Shown one piece after another: positions 44,535-54,616 of a stretch of DNA of 64,000 nucleotides. The notes below the pieces were generated by a model, which had not been told where the DNA came from, ran no database searches, and was given only the letters and a program-made list of their open reading frames with translations. A program made the translations under genes and the position numbers. Source of the DNA: Plicaturopsis crispa FD-325 SS-3 (Eukaryota; Basidiomycota; Agaricomycetes; Amylocorticiales; Amylocorticiaceae); NCBI GenBank assembly GCA_000827205.1, contig KN832556.1, forward strand, positions 2,164,969 through 2,228,968. The letters run 5' to 3'. Every line of letters begins with the position of its first letter. Position 1 is the first letter of the stretch.

Positions 44535-45860
44535 TCATTGACTCCGAGCCGAAGGAGTGAGGTGTTCATCAACAATGCCACTGATTTTCGGAGATGCCTT
44601 CGATAATATTTCTATCAGTTCATCCTGTCGAATTGGGTGGAATCAGTAATGCAAATACTATCGGAAACGCATAGGAAGCATTACCCATAGGCGCCCCTGG
44701 ACTTCGGATCCCTCCGCACTGAGCGCGAAATCACTGATTTCCTGGAGCTTCGAGTTGGCTACAAACTCGCCGCGCAAGTCGGCGTCCTTCCCGCCGATGG
44801 CTGCATATACGAGATTGCGGCTTCCCTCTTCCGCCGTTTGGGCAAAGAGCCACTCGAAGATGCGGTTGAAAAGCGAAGAGTACTCGGGCTCCCTCCGGAG
44901 TTCAGAGTAGCAGAAGCCGGGGCAGACGACATCAACGACGACAGGTGAGGTTCCGAGGTGGTCGTTCAGTGCGCGAGTGAAAAAGACCTCAAGCACTAGA
45001 GAGGGTACATGAGTTATTATGATGCAGAGCGGATGTAGAACTGGTCTCACGTTTCGATACAGAATAACGGTCTGCCATGACTCTACAGCAAAGCAAACTG
45101 ATCAGCACTTGGGAACGAAGCATATAAGAATAAGGGAACTTGCGAGGGAGTACAATATTTCTCATCGTTAAGCTTCTCCAGAATATTGGGACTCTTCCTG
45201 ACATCGTCTGTGATGCTCGTCCAATAGTGCATCGAGCTCGACACGATGACCAGGCGGGGTGCAGTAGAATGAGCCTTTGCCGTCCGCTCCATTGCAGGAA
45301 GCAACAGAAGTGATAGCATAGCAGTCGACAGGTAATTGACTTGAAGACTGTGTTTGTTCATTCAGCCATTAGATGTCTTCGTACAAAGAATTTGTAACAT
45401 AAGACGTACGTTGACTCCCATCCATCCGGAGAGACGTCACGGCGGAAAACTGCTACAGCAGCATTTGCTACTACGATGTCAAGTCGCCCTCCCTCCTTCT
45501 CGAATTTGTCTGCGAAGGCGATTACGGAGGAGAAGTTGCTCAGGTCGAGGAGCCAGACCTCGGCACTCTTGTACAGGGTCTCCCTTTCTACCTCTATTCA
45601 AGTGTTAGTGCGGAGACACATTAGGTGACTATGGTGTACCAGCATAACGTACTGGCTTTCGCTGCGTTGCCCTTGTCGATGTTTCTGCACGCCATGATAA
45701 TTTTTGCCGGCTTCATGGAGGCGAAATGAAGGGTTGCCTCGAGACCGATCCCGGTGTTGGCGCCTACAATGACGACCGTCTTTCCAGTGAGATCGGCATT
45801 GACCACACGGGGTGATTTGCGATATGCGTCGTGCACGAAGCCAAAAAATCCATACTTCAT
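44535..45860 (-). CDS. Short-chain dehydrogenase/reductase, paralogue 3
   Basis: Multi-exon minus-strand SDR from ATG45860 (MKYGFFGFVHDAYRKSP). Motifs: VIVGANTGIGLEATLHFASM (cofactor), ACRN, VWLLDLSNFSSVIAF, a NAA in place of NAG (VVANAAVAVFRR), LVIVSSSMHYWTSI and YxxxK in DRYSVSK. The C-terminal part includes FFTRALNDHLGTSPVVVD, QTAEEGSRNLVYAAIGG and LIEILSKASPKISGIVDEHL, then a short extension (TPSARSQ). It is closest to paralogues 1 and 4. The intron before the active site has a GC donor (45083-45143). TATATAT lies about 70 bp upstream. Substrate unknown; probably an NADP-dependent oxidoreductase of small hydrophobic alcohols or ketones by family. Confidence 0.88.
45083..45143 (-). other. 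GC-AG intron in SDR paralogue 3
   Basis: Minus-strand donor GCAAGT (45143 downward) after CCCTC, and a TGTAG acceptor before AGTCATGG. Joining gives CTPS|VMADRYSVSK in frame. The homologous intron in paralogue 1 also has GCAAGT, while paralogues 2 and 4 have GTACGT and GTAAGT. Confidence 0.65.
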
Positions 45861-46554
45861 CGTTTGTTACGGGGGCGGGAAGAGGAGTAGTACGGTTTCT
45901 GGGCGGGTCCAAATTATTGAAGGAGCGCATTATATATGCCCATGCTTATACAGCAAATCTGTCAGCAACACATTATTTATGCGTTTATAAGCCGAGCCTA
46001 AGATGACGCGGCCCTTGCGCTGCGACCCACGTCCTTGCCCGGGTGCCCCACTCCGACGACCGACTCGGAGAAGCTCTACTATCGAAGTGAGAACGGAGTC
46101 CGCAAGGAGTCCGTGGTGCCCACGCTTGGCACGCGCGCGCCGAACTATGCCAGCAACCTACTACCTAGAGCGATGCTGGTTCTGAAGCTTGAAGACTGAG
46201 CAATACGCATAAATACAAAGTCAACCAAGAATGTCGCCAACTTGACATCGCAACATTTTCTAATCTCCGCGGAGGAGCCGGGACAGAAAGCCGATTGATT
46301 CATGTGTCACTGTGCACTACTTATGAGATACTGGGCTGACAATCACTTTACGGTGGACCACATAGCTCCCTTCAGCGCTCGGAAGATCCAAGCGAATAAA
46401 GATAATATTGAGACTGCCGCGAAATATCCTTGCTGCTCCCAATGCACCGTGCCACGATAATTGCGAGCTGAGTGCTGGCAAGTCTCGATACCACCAGTGT
46501 AATGCACGGGTAATCGAGACATACCATAAATCAAGAGGTCGAACCGAAAGGGCG
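45861..46554. other. Intergenic with SDR 3 promoter
   Basis: TATATAT at 45931-45937 serves SDR paralogue 3. The rest is without a recognised gene. Confidence 0.45.
45931..45937 (-). promoter_or_regulatory. TATA box of SDR paralogue 3
   Basis: TATATAT about 70 bp upstream of ATG45860 on the minus strand. Confidence 0.6.
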
Positions 46555-47838
46555 TTAGCCGACGATGCTGGATATCTTCGGGGAGACCTTGGATAGTATT
46601 TCTATAAGTTCGTCCTAAAGTCAAGATATCAACGCTGTGCCTCGTCGAGAGATAAAGTACATACCCAAATGCGTTTCTGGGCCTCGACACCCTTTTCACT
46701 CAAAGCAAAGTCGCTGACTTCCTTGACCTTCGAGAGGGCGATGAACGCTCCATGCATCTCAGCGTCTGACCCGCCGATAGCACCATACACGAGCTGACGG
46801 CTTCCCTCTTCTGCCGAATGGCAAAGAGCGTGCTCTACGAGCCCGTTGACAATCGACAGCGGGAAAGACATCTCTCTTCGCAGTTCGGAGTAGCAGTAGC
46901 CGGGATCGACGGTAGTCACGACAACGGGGGATGATGTACCGAGGTGGTCGCTGAGTGCGCGCGTGAGTAGGACGTCAAGGACTATACAGAGAGTCAGCCT
47001 TCATTTCACTAGATGGAGACACTACTCACGCTTAGATAGGTTGTAACGGTTCCGCATGACGCTGGAATAAAGACCGTGGCAGTAAGATCATCTGGCACTG
47101 ACAGACTTGCTTATATACTTACGAGGAAGTGCAAAACTTCTTCTCGTTGAGCTTGTCCAAAATTTTGGGACTCTGTAGGGCGGCATCAGGGACTGTCGCC
47201 CAATAGTGCGCTCCACTTGAGACGATGACTAGGCGAGGTGTGGTAGAGTGAGCCTTTGCGGTCCGCTCCATGGTGGGAAGTAACAACAGTGCAAGCAGAG
47301 CTGTGGATATTACGTTGACCTGTAGACTTCAAATATGCAGTTAGAATCACTATTCGACAGTGCTATCGAAGTGAATGACACCATACGTCATTTCCCAGTT
47401 CTCTGGCGAGGCAGCGTATTCCATGTACAGCACGCCAGCATTGAAGATGGCTATATCGAGCCGACCACCGTCCTGCTCAAACTTCTCCACGAAAGCAACG
47501 ACGGACGAGTATTTGCTAAGGTCGACAAGCCAAACCTCGGCATTCTTGTATCCTGTCTTTTTCTCCAATTCTGTGGGGATAGATTGGTCAACAAAGGAGG
47601 CTAAGGGGTGATATCGAGGGAGGTACACACTAGCAACAGCGGCATTTCCCCGCTCGAGGCTTCTGCACGCCATTATGATTCTGGCGGGTTTCATGTTGGC
47701 GAAATGGATGGTCGCTTCGAGGCCGAGTCCAGTGTTCGCGCCGATAAGCAAGACTGTCTTTCCAGTGAGGTCCGCGTGAGCGACGGCAGGCCATTTGCTA
47801 AATGAGTCGCGGAGAAAGGCTTTGGGTGGATATTTCAT
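46555..47838 (-). CDS. Short-chain dehydrogenase/reductase, paralogue 4
   Basis: Multi-exon minus-strand SDR from ATG47838 (MKYPPKAFLRDSFSKWP). Motifs: LLIGANTGLGLEATIHFANM (cofactor), ACRSLERGNAAVAS, VWLVDLSKYSSVVAFVEKF, FNAGVLYMEYAAS, LVIVSSGAHYWATV and YxxxK in NRYNLSK. The C-terminal part reads LLTRALSDHLGTSSPVVVTT, HSAEEGSRQLVYGAIGG and LIEILSKVSPKISSIVG, stopping about 7 residues earlier than its relatives. The intron before the active site has a consensus GTAAGT donor. Its first exon closely resembles that of plus-strand paralogue 1 (RIIMACRSLERGNAA in both), so an inverted duplication links the two ends of the SDR region. Confidence 0.88.
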
Positions 47839-48423
47839 CGTAGTGGATGGTTAAAGCTGGGCGAGGGGTGGCAGGACAAACGGAGGGCCCAGTTCGTAGG
47901 AATTTAGACAGATTTATACCCTGCTGGGCACAGACAAGGGATCGATGCTGTAATTAAACACGAGTTCTTTGGTGATCTATGCTATCGAGTATCAGAGGCC
48001 TTCGCGGCGCCGTACGACGACGTAGGCTATCGGCATGGCATCAAACTGAAAGACAAAATATTTAGCGTGCACTATCTACTGCAATACGCTCTGCTTACAT
48101 GGCATTCATCTTCAATCTATCCTTCCCGTTGACTTGCTGGTTCAACGTGATTGTGGTGCCCAGTTCGCTCAAAAGTCAATGAATTTACTCGTTTCAAGGA
48201 CCAAGAGCTACCTGCGAATGAAGATGCAGCCGAGACCTGAGGGATATGCGCGTATTTTCTGTAGCATGAAGTCAAGCATAGAGGTATGTTCAAGAAATCA
48301 TGCAACAGCAAAGGTAGTATGAGCGGCGCCCATCGGTGCCGGCGACGCGATCAAAATGATCAGCGGTGTGAGTGGCTGAGGACCTCTGCAGTATTTCGCA
48401 TCCACAGCTTGGTCCAAGCCATC
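47839..48423. other. Divergent promoter region, SDR 4 / MAP kinase kinase
   Basis: No supported gene in 585 bp. A TATA box for SDR 4 lies near its end of the span. Confidence 0.5.
47912..47918 (-). promoter_or_regulatory. TATA box of SDR paralogue 4
   Basis: TATAAAT on the minus strand about 75-80 bp before ATG47838, the same spacing as in paralogues 2 and 3. Confidence 0.55.
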
Positions 48424-50201
48424 ATGCAGTACTCTGCTTCTCCTCATTCCCGCCCTCTGGGCCCACGCAGCTACCCACGCTCGACGTCCCCGGCCCCATT
48501 CGCTCTGCCGGAGACGTCGCCGCTCAATATCCAGAAGAAAGAGTCTTCCTTCTCCCTCGCGCCGCCCAGCGTCCACCCGATATCCAGATCCAGGTCCCCC
48601 ACGCCCAAGCTGCGCCTGAATCTACCTGGCGCGAGCCCGAAGCCATCTATGCCGCGCCTGCAGCTGCAGATCCCTGCGGATGGGCTCGCTGCGCAGGCGC
48701 AGCAGTCCGACCCGTCGCGCAGCGAATCGCCCCCGCGACCGCGCCCCCAGGGCTCGTCGCAGGCGGCCCTCGACGGCGAGAGCTCCACGGATGCCACCAT
48801 TCGACCGCCGCTGAAGTTTGAGCCCATCCCCAAGCCGATAGACGCTATGGGCGACATCCGCACGACGCTGGAGGAGATCGAGGCGCGGACGACCGGCGCC
48901 CATCCGGAGGGGGGAAAGCTGATGGGCCTGCCGCATTGGACGGACGATGTGTTGGAGGAAATTGACCGCTTGGGAGAGGGCGCGGGCGGGGCGGTGCACA
49001 AGGTCCGCGACCGGCGCACGGGCCTGCTCATGGCGCGCAAGACGATTACCACCCACGAAGCGCCCATGAAGCAGCTGCTGCGCGAGCTGCTGATCATATC
49101 TTCGAATACCCACGAGAACATCATCTTGTTCCATGGGTCATACATATCGCCGTCGTCCAGTGAGGTAAAGATTCTCATGGAATACAGTCAGGGCGGCAGT
49201 CTAGAGGCCGTAGGCAAACGTATCAAGGAGCGTGGGGGAAGAGTGGGCGAGTCTGTAGCAGGACGAATCGCAGAGGGGGTAAGTCAACTCTTGTATGCTA
49301 CCTTTCATCGTGCGCTGACGTAGCTGTGGTCAGATTCTGCAAGGATTAAACTACCTGCACTCGAAACAAACCATCCATAGAGATATCAAGCCCTCCAATG
49401 TCCTACTCTCAAAGGAGGGCGTGGTCAAATTATGCGATTTTGGCGTGTCTGGGCAACTTGTCGATTCCATCGCGGGGACATTCACCGGGACCACATTATA
49501 TATGGCGGTCAGTCTCATTGACCAGTACTCGCAATCCACCGTGCTCATCTCCATTTCGTAGCCTGAACGTATCTCTGGGCACTCTTACTCTATCCGATCC
49601 GACGTGTGGTCTACCGGAGTTACCTTATTGGAGCTTGTGCAGAACCGTTTCCCTTTCCCGAGTGACCTCGCAGCTATTGAACTCATGATGTACATCACCG
49701 ACTCCGAGGTACGCATGCTATCCTCTCTTTTAGGACATTATCTGAACCGTATGTATAGCCCCCACGACTGGAAGACGTTCCGGGATCGAAAAAACCGTGG
49801 AGTGACGCGATGAAGAACTTTATCAAGCAGGCGTCAGTCTCCTCTGACTTTCCATTCGTTAGTATATTGACGTTCCGGTACAGGTTGATCGTTGACGGTC
49901 AAACGCGACCCACTCCGAGAGAAATGCTTACCCACCCGTGGATACAGAAAGTTATGAAGAAGAAAGTAGACATGGCGCTATGGATCTCCGAGGTGTGGGG
50001 CTGGCCAACGCCTTTGAAGGACCGGTGCGTTGTGACGAAAACACTCTGTCCGTACATCACCACTCACTGTTTGGTGACAGCGCTCGACCGAGCTCCAGTG
50101 GATCATCGCAGCGCAGGTCGAGTTCAAGGCCGGGCTCCTCGCGACGGGAGTCTTCCGTGCAGCGCGCCTCGACGCCCACGCCCCTGCGGTCGGACAGTTA
50201 G
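48424..50201 (+). CDS. MAP kinase kinase, Mkk1/2 (cell-wall-integrity) type
   Basis: Six exons (48424-49278, 49334-49507, 49562-49708, 49759-49832, 49884-50024, 50081-50201) give 503 residues. The disordered N-terminus of about 180 residues is rich in Ser-Pro and basic clusters ([16 protein letters not shown]), as in MAPK docking regions. The kinase domain has [12 protein letters not shown] (Gly loop), MARKTI (Lys), [18 protein letters not shown], an activation loop [16 protein letters not shown] with the Ser-x3-Thr phospho-site pair of MAPKKs, and [21 protein letters not shown]. The AGTFTGT and LVQNRFPFP wording fits Mkk1/2 best; Ste7/Fuz7 or Pbs2 are less likely. The C-terminal tail ([20 protein letters not shown]) is a Ser/Arg cluster reached through a 56-bp intron. 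It should relay signals from a MEKK to a Slt2-like MAPK. Confidence 0.9.
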
Positions 50202-51086
50202 ATCCCCTTTGACACATCAAAACCTCCACCCCTTATGCTCACCGAGACATTTAATTGTACCCATCTCACAAGTGCTCATCTGTTTGCTTCGCCATTGTCA
50301 TCTCATCCATGTCTGCGCTGTGCCCAGGTTATACAACATCGTAATTCATACACCAACCCGGATCCTGTTTCCCCCTGCGTCATACCTTGTTCACCCCTTC
50401 TTTCACGATAGGACGGACCTATTCGTTTTACTGTTCCAGTGACTGCTGTGTATTGTATAGCCCAAACCCTCTATCCCTTCGCTGCGTAATATAGTAGAGT
50501 TATCCCAAGGAACTGACATAGCCCCCGCTCAGGTGTCCTATTTCGAGCCGTGCTGCGGCCTGGCTACCGCGCAACCATGGCGCAACCTGTCGAGTCAAGG
50601 CCGAAACAGGAGGTGCACGAGGCTACCGACTCCGCGCCTTGAGCGGCACACGAGGGAGCCGGAAGCGGTGGAGCTGGCAGTGACTCTGCGGTTCAACAAA
50701 CGCAAATAGAAATTGTGGCGCCCTGGCTTGACTCACGCCCTCGACTCACCCACACTCACCGCCTTATATTTCGCTGCTCAAACCTCTTACTCTGCCAACA
50801 AACCGCGCTCGCCAGGACTAATCCATAGTCAACAAGACTCTGGATCCGTCCTAGAAACCCCAAATCTGCCCAAGATGTGCTTTATCCGCCCGTCTCAATA
50901 TAACTCGCCGTCCCTCTCCGCCGCTCCTACCGCCTCAACCGACTCCTCCTCCTTCTTGGCTTCCTCTCTCGTTTCCACTATCTTTATTTCGTCGTCTGAA
51001 CCTATGTGCTTGTAATCGTCTCACTAATTGTCCAAGAAACCACCACTCTCGACTCTCCACCTCATCTTTTTCCTCAAATTTACAAC
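50202..51086. other. Intergenic
   Basis: No supported gene in 885 bp: MKK 3' flank and a long leader or promoter for the cyclin. A 100-codon Ser-rich frame at 50713-51015 ends 72 bp before the cyclin start; it could be part of a leader but has no family signature. Confidence 0.4.
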
Positions 51087-52385
51087 ATGCATGCTGTCTC
51101 CCATTCCTTGGCCCATCGGGGCACACCAGCGGCTCGTGCCAGGGCACGCTGGCAGCCCTACCTGTCGAACTCCAATCCGATTGCATTTCTCCATACGCCT
51201 GCCTCACCTACTCTCCCCTCACCTCCCCGCGATCAGCCCCGCGGAGTCCAACCCGAACTGCAGCTTCGAAAGCCGAATCAGAAATACGTCGTCGGCCTAG
51301 TCGGTGCGTGTGCTGATTAACTCATTAGACGGCTTTCTTATGCTTTTGTAGACCAAGCAGTCAAATCCCTCTCCGAGATATGGCAGCCCCACGACATTCC
51401 TCCCGTGTTCATGTCCGCATCTCGACCAAGCTTCCCTACCACACCTATCTCCAATCGTACTTCGCAGCTGCCCTCTCCGCCCCTCTCCCCCGTCCTCCCG
51501 ACGCTCCTGCCGCAGCAGGCGTCCCCCAGCAATCTCGTACCGCTCAAAGGCTTCGTGCACGAGGTTCTGCGCCGTTCCCGCACCTCCGGCTCCGTCTTGC
51601 AGACCGCGCTCTGCTACATCGAGGCCGTACGCGCGCACGTCCCTGCACTCGCCGAGCGCGAAAAGAACGGCGAGGGTGTGCGCGGCGAAGTGGACGACTC
51701 GAACCGTATCGAATACGCCCCTACAGAAGACGCAGAACCCACGCCTGCGCCCCCCAAACTGCCCCCGCTCCCGCCCCTCCCGTCGCCGCTGCTCTGTCCG
51801 CGTCGCACGTTCCTCGCCTCTCTTATCCTCGCGTCGAAATTCACCCAGGACCGCACGTTTTCCAACCGCGCCTGGGCGAAGCTCTCCGGCCTCCCGCCGC
51901 GCGAGATCGGCCGCTGCGAGCGCGCGCTAGGCGACGCCCTGCAGTGGCGTCTGTGGGTCGGCAAGGTCCCGACGACGCGCAGCCAGAGCGAAGGCGCCAT
52001 CGCCGTCGAACCGCCACCCGTGCGCACGCTGCGCCGCTTTGCGACCGAGCCCATGCTGGGCTCGGAATCTATGTGCGAGAGCCCCAGCCCCGTGCCCCCG
52101 AACGTCGCGCGCGCGTCGACGTACTACGCTTCGCCGTCGGAGCTGACGCCGACACCGCCGACGCCGCCGCTGAGTTTCTCGCCGGCGTCGACAGTGTCGA
52201 GCGACGGCGACCGCACGCTGCAGCTGCCGAATTTTCTCGAGGATCCTGTGCCGATGGGTACTGGGTACGAACAGGTCAAGGGGAGCTTCGAGGCGGCGAG
52301 ATACGGGTACCCGCAGCCGTTCGTGTACGAGGCCCCGAGTGGCGACAGTGGAATGGGGAGTGTGTGTACGCATTGGATGACTTGA
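51087..52385 (+). CDS. Pho80/Pcl-like cyclin (Pcl5 type)
   Basis: Two exons (51087-51303, 51352-52385) give 416 residues. After a variable N-terminus, the cyclin-box pieces are YVVGLVDQAVKSLSEIW, LKGFVHEVLRRSRTSGSVLQ, ALCYIEAVRAHVPAL and, after a Pro/Glu-rich insert of about 50 residues (PPLPPLPSPL), RRTFLASLILASKFTQDRTF, NRAWAKLSGLPPREIGRCER and ALQWRLWVGK. This is the Pho80-family arrangement in Pcl5-like proteins, which pair with the Pho85 kinase; yeast Pcl5 directs Gcn4 turnover. The C-terminal 150 residues are Ser/Pro-rich and probably unstable. ATG51087 is chosen because it opens the cyclin frame; another ATG 4 nt later is out of frame. Confidence 0.85.
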
Positions 52386-54616
52386 CTGGACGGTTGTTCG
52401 CTTTCTCTCTCTTCTTCTCTCTCTCTCTTGCTCTTTTTTCTTTCTACCTGTTCCTCTCTCATCTCTGTGTTACCTCATCTCAAGTCTCTCTCCTTTTTTT
52501 ATTCTACACATCATTTGGCCGGTTACCGCAATGCTGCGGCGCTCAACATGTATGCCCCATGCCCTCGCTTGCTCGCCCTATGCCGATTTCTCCCTTGTAC
52601 ATATATAGTTGCTTACCTTCTCTTCTCTGCACATGCGGTTTACTACTCTCATTTCTTGCTGCCAGGTGGACGCAGGTCAATTCTTGTTCAGTGTATGTTA
52701 CCTCTCCGTACTGATGTTCTTGCAAAGTCGTGATCCGGAGCTGCCGATGAACGCGTTCGACATCGCCCTCCCGCTTCAAGTTCTCAGACGGTTGGCTGTC
52801 TTTCCCTGACCTGGCGCGCTCGACGGCCTCGATGCATCGGGCGGCGTTGCATCCCATAGTGCGATACGTCCCTCGCCGATGATATACTCTAACGCGATGA
52901 TCGCCTGTGAGCCGTCCAGCGCCTCGCTCTTGCCAGCACCGAGAAGCAGTGCCATATTTTCAAGCGCACGGCACTGTATGACCTAGCACGGCTTACATCC
53001 TTACACCTTGCCTACAAAGTCCATCCGGTCTGAAGCTGGCAAAGCCTAGCGCTCCTCGACGTGCGCGACTCTATTATAGACTCGATGTGGTGAGGCCTAT
53101 CCATGTCCCTTCTCTGTCCTAGTCTCACTTGGGCTGTGCGCATTGCAGGTGACCCGACCTACCCACTGCCTCGGGGAGAAGTTCGAACGTACTGACACGG
53201 ACGTCGATTACTACCTGCCTAGTCGGGAGATTGACAATACTCGGAGTTCCGCCCCCGTCTCACGAAATTGCCGCTGGACGTACGGTCGCTTAAGTATGCC
53301 ACGGTGACTGCTCCCATTCGTTGCACAGGCTGATAAATACTTTCAAAGAGCGCCTTGCTACTTCTTGCCATTGGCCCGCATCTTTGTCGGATGCACACTG
53401 TGCTGCTGCCGCCCACACGGACAGTTGAGTGTGGCGCGAATACACAGCTGCTGTAGGGCGCGTGCCGCGGAAATACCGTGCCACCGCGACTCGCAGGAAG
53501 GTCTGAAGAGGTAGGAAGCGACGCGGCTTCCTTCAAAAGAGTGCTTCAAATTGAATTGATAGCCAGCGCTTCCAAATTGTGAAGGCAATTTTGTGAAATC
53601 GATAAGTTCTAGTTTATCCGCCACTCCTCGTCTTGTTTTTATACATCCATGTCTTGGAACAGACAAGAAAGCGACGTATGCTGTCCAGTGCCCACAGACG
53701 GGGATACTGCCCGTAGCCCTTGTGCATTTGAAGCACGCTGCACGCTTTAAGCTTGCCATTGGAGCCCGCCACGCAAAACGTATCCCCGCGGGCTTCAGCG
53801 ACGCTGACGCGCGCAAGACCATGGCAACTCATCATCTGAGCAAGATGGAACCTTTCGATTGCGCCGTCGTCGTCTTCCCGAAACCTGATTGGCAAAGCCT
53901 CCGGCCAAGGCAATTTCCTGACCTACGGCGATGACATCCGTTGAATGCAGGTGGGACAAGCACCGCAACTCCGATGGGATCAAGCAAGGAGTCCTTTCGC
54001 GGCCAGTGACTCCCGTGTCCTGCTCAGTGCTCGGTCTCTACTGTCCGACTTGCCTAGGAAAAGCTCGGTCTCAAGTGCTTGAAAATGGCCAAGAAAAGTT
54101 GGAGTGGCAGCGGCGGAATACGCAGATGGCATTAGAGTGTATCAGACGCGATTTTTCAAGCCCGTTTTTCTGAAAAAACGGAGAGCGTCTCTCGTTTTTA
54201 CCGAGTTTTTTACCGACGCTTACAGCGTCTTCGTGAAGCTTTCGGTGCTTGTCTTGAGCTCTCCGCCAGCAAAAGCCTCTGCGCTTGGAGGTCGCCGCTT
54301 CTCGAAGGCTGCCAGTATCGGCTAAAAACTCGTCTTCAAAAAAAAAAAACAAGACTCGTTTTGCAGCCGCGTCTGATACACTCTATTGAGGCGAACCAGA
54401 AGGCGCGAAGACGTTTTAGTTGGAGCGTAAACGCACAGCTGATTTGATCGGAGTCGGCACACGTGGCGGTATCAGCCCCGCGTACGGTGTCTCGGGTGGT
54501 CCACAAAATGCCCAGCTACCAACTTTTTTCTTGTTTCACCGCCCCACGCAGTGTTCCTCACTCCAGTCGTTCTTTACCACCCTCTCTCTCTCCCCTCGAT
54601 TTTACCATCGATTATC
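52386..54616. other. Long intergenic region with a TIR element
   Basis: About 2.2 kb without a supported gene. Pyrimidine-rich DNA follows the cyclin (52400-52500). Frames on both strands between 52.8 and 54.1 kb have no family signature. The one clear structure is the TIR element at 54135-54383. Confidence 0.5.
54135..54383. mobile_element. Non-autonomous TIR element (MITE), TA target site
   Basis: Perfect 16-bp terminal inverted repeats, GAGTGTATCAGACGCG at 54135-54150 and its reverse complement at 54368-54383. They are bordered on both sides by TA (54133-54134 and 54384-54385), the target duplication of Tc1/mariner-type elements. The 249-bp interior has homopolymer runs and short hairpins (for example GAGAGCGTCTCTC) and no open frame of note. 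It is too short for a transposase, so it is a passive element. A 3-bp ATT duplication is an alternative reading of the borders. Confidence 0.7.

Noticed and set aside
51380-52714. 444-codon Arg/Ala-rich open frame overlapping the cyclin gene
   Set aside because: Shifted frame of the GC-rich cyclin exon; its Arg-rich composition is the usual shadow of such exons.
53358-53822. 155-codon minus-strand frame between the cyclin and lysozyme genes
   Set aside because: No recognisable domain, neighbouring exons or signal peptide; overlapping frames on both strands are equally open.
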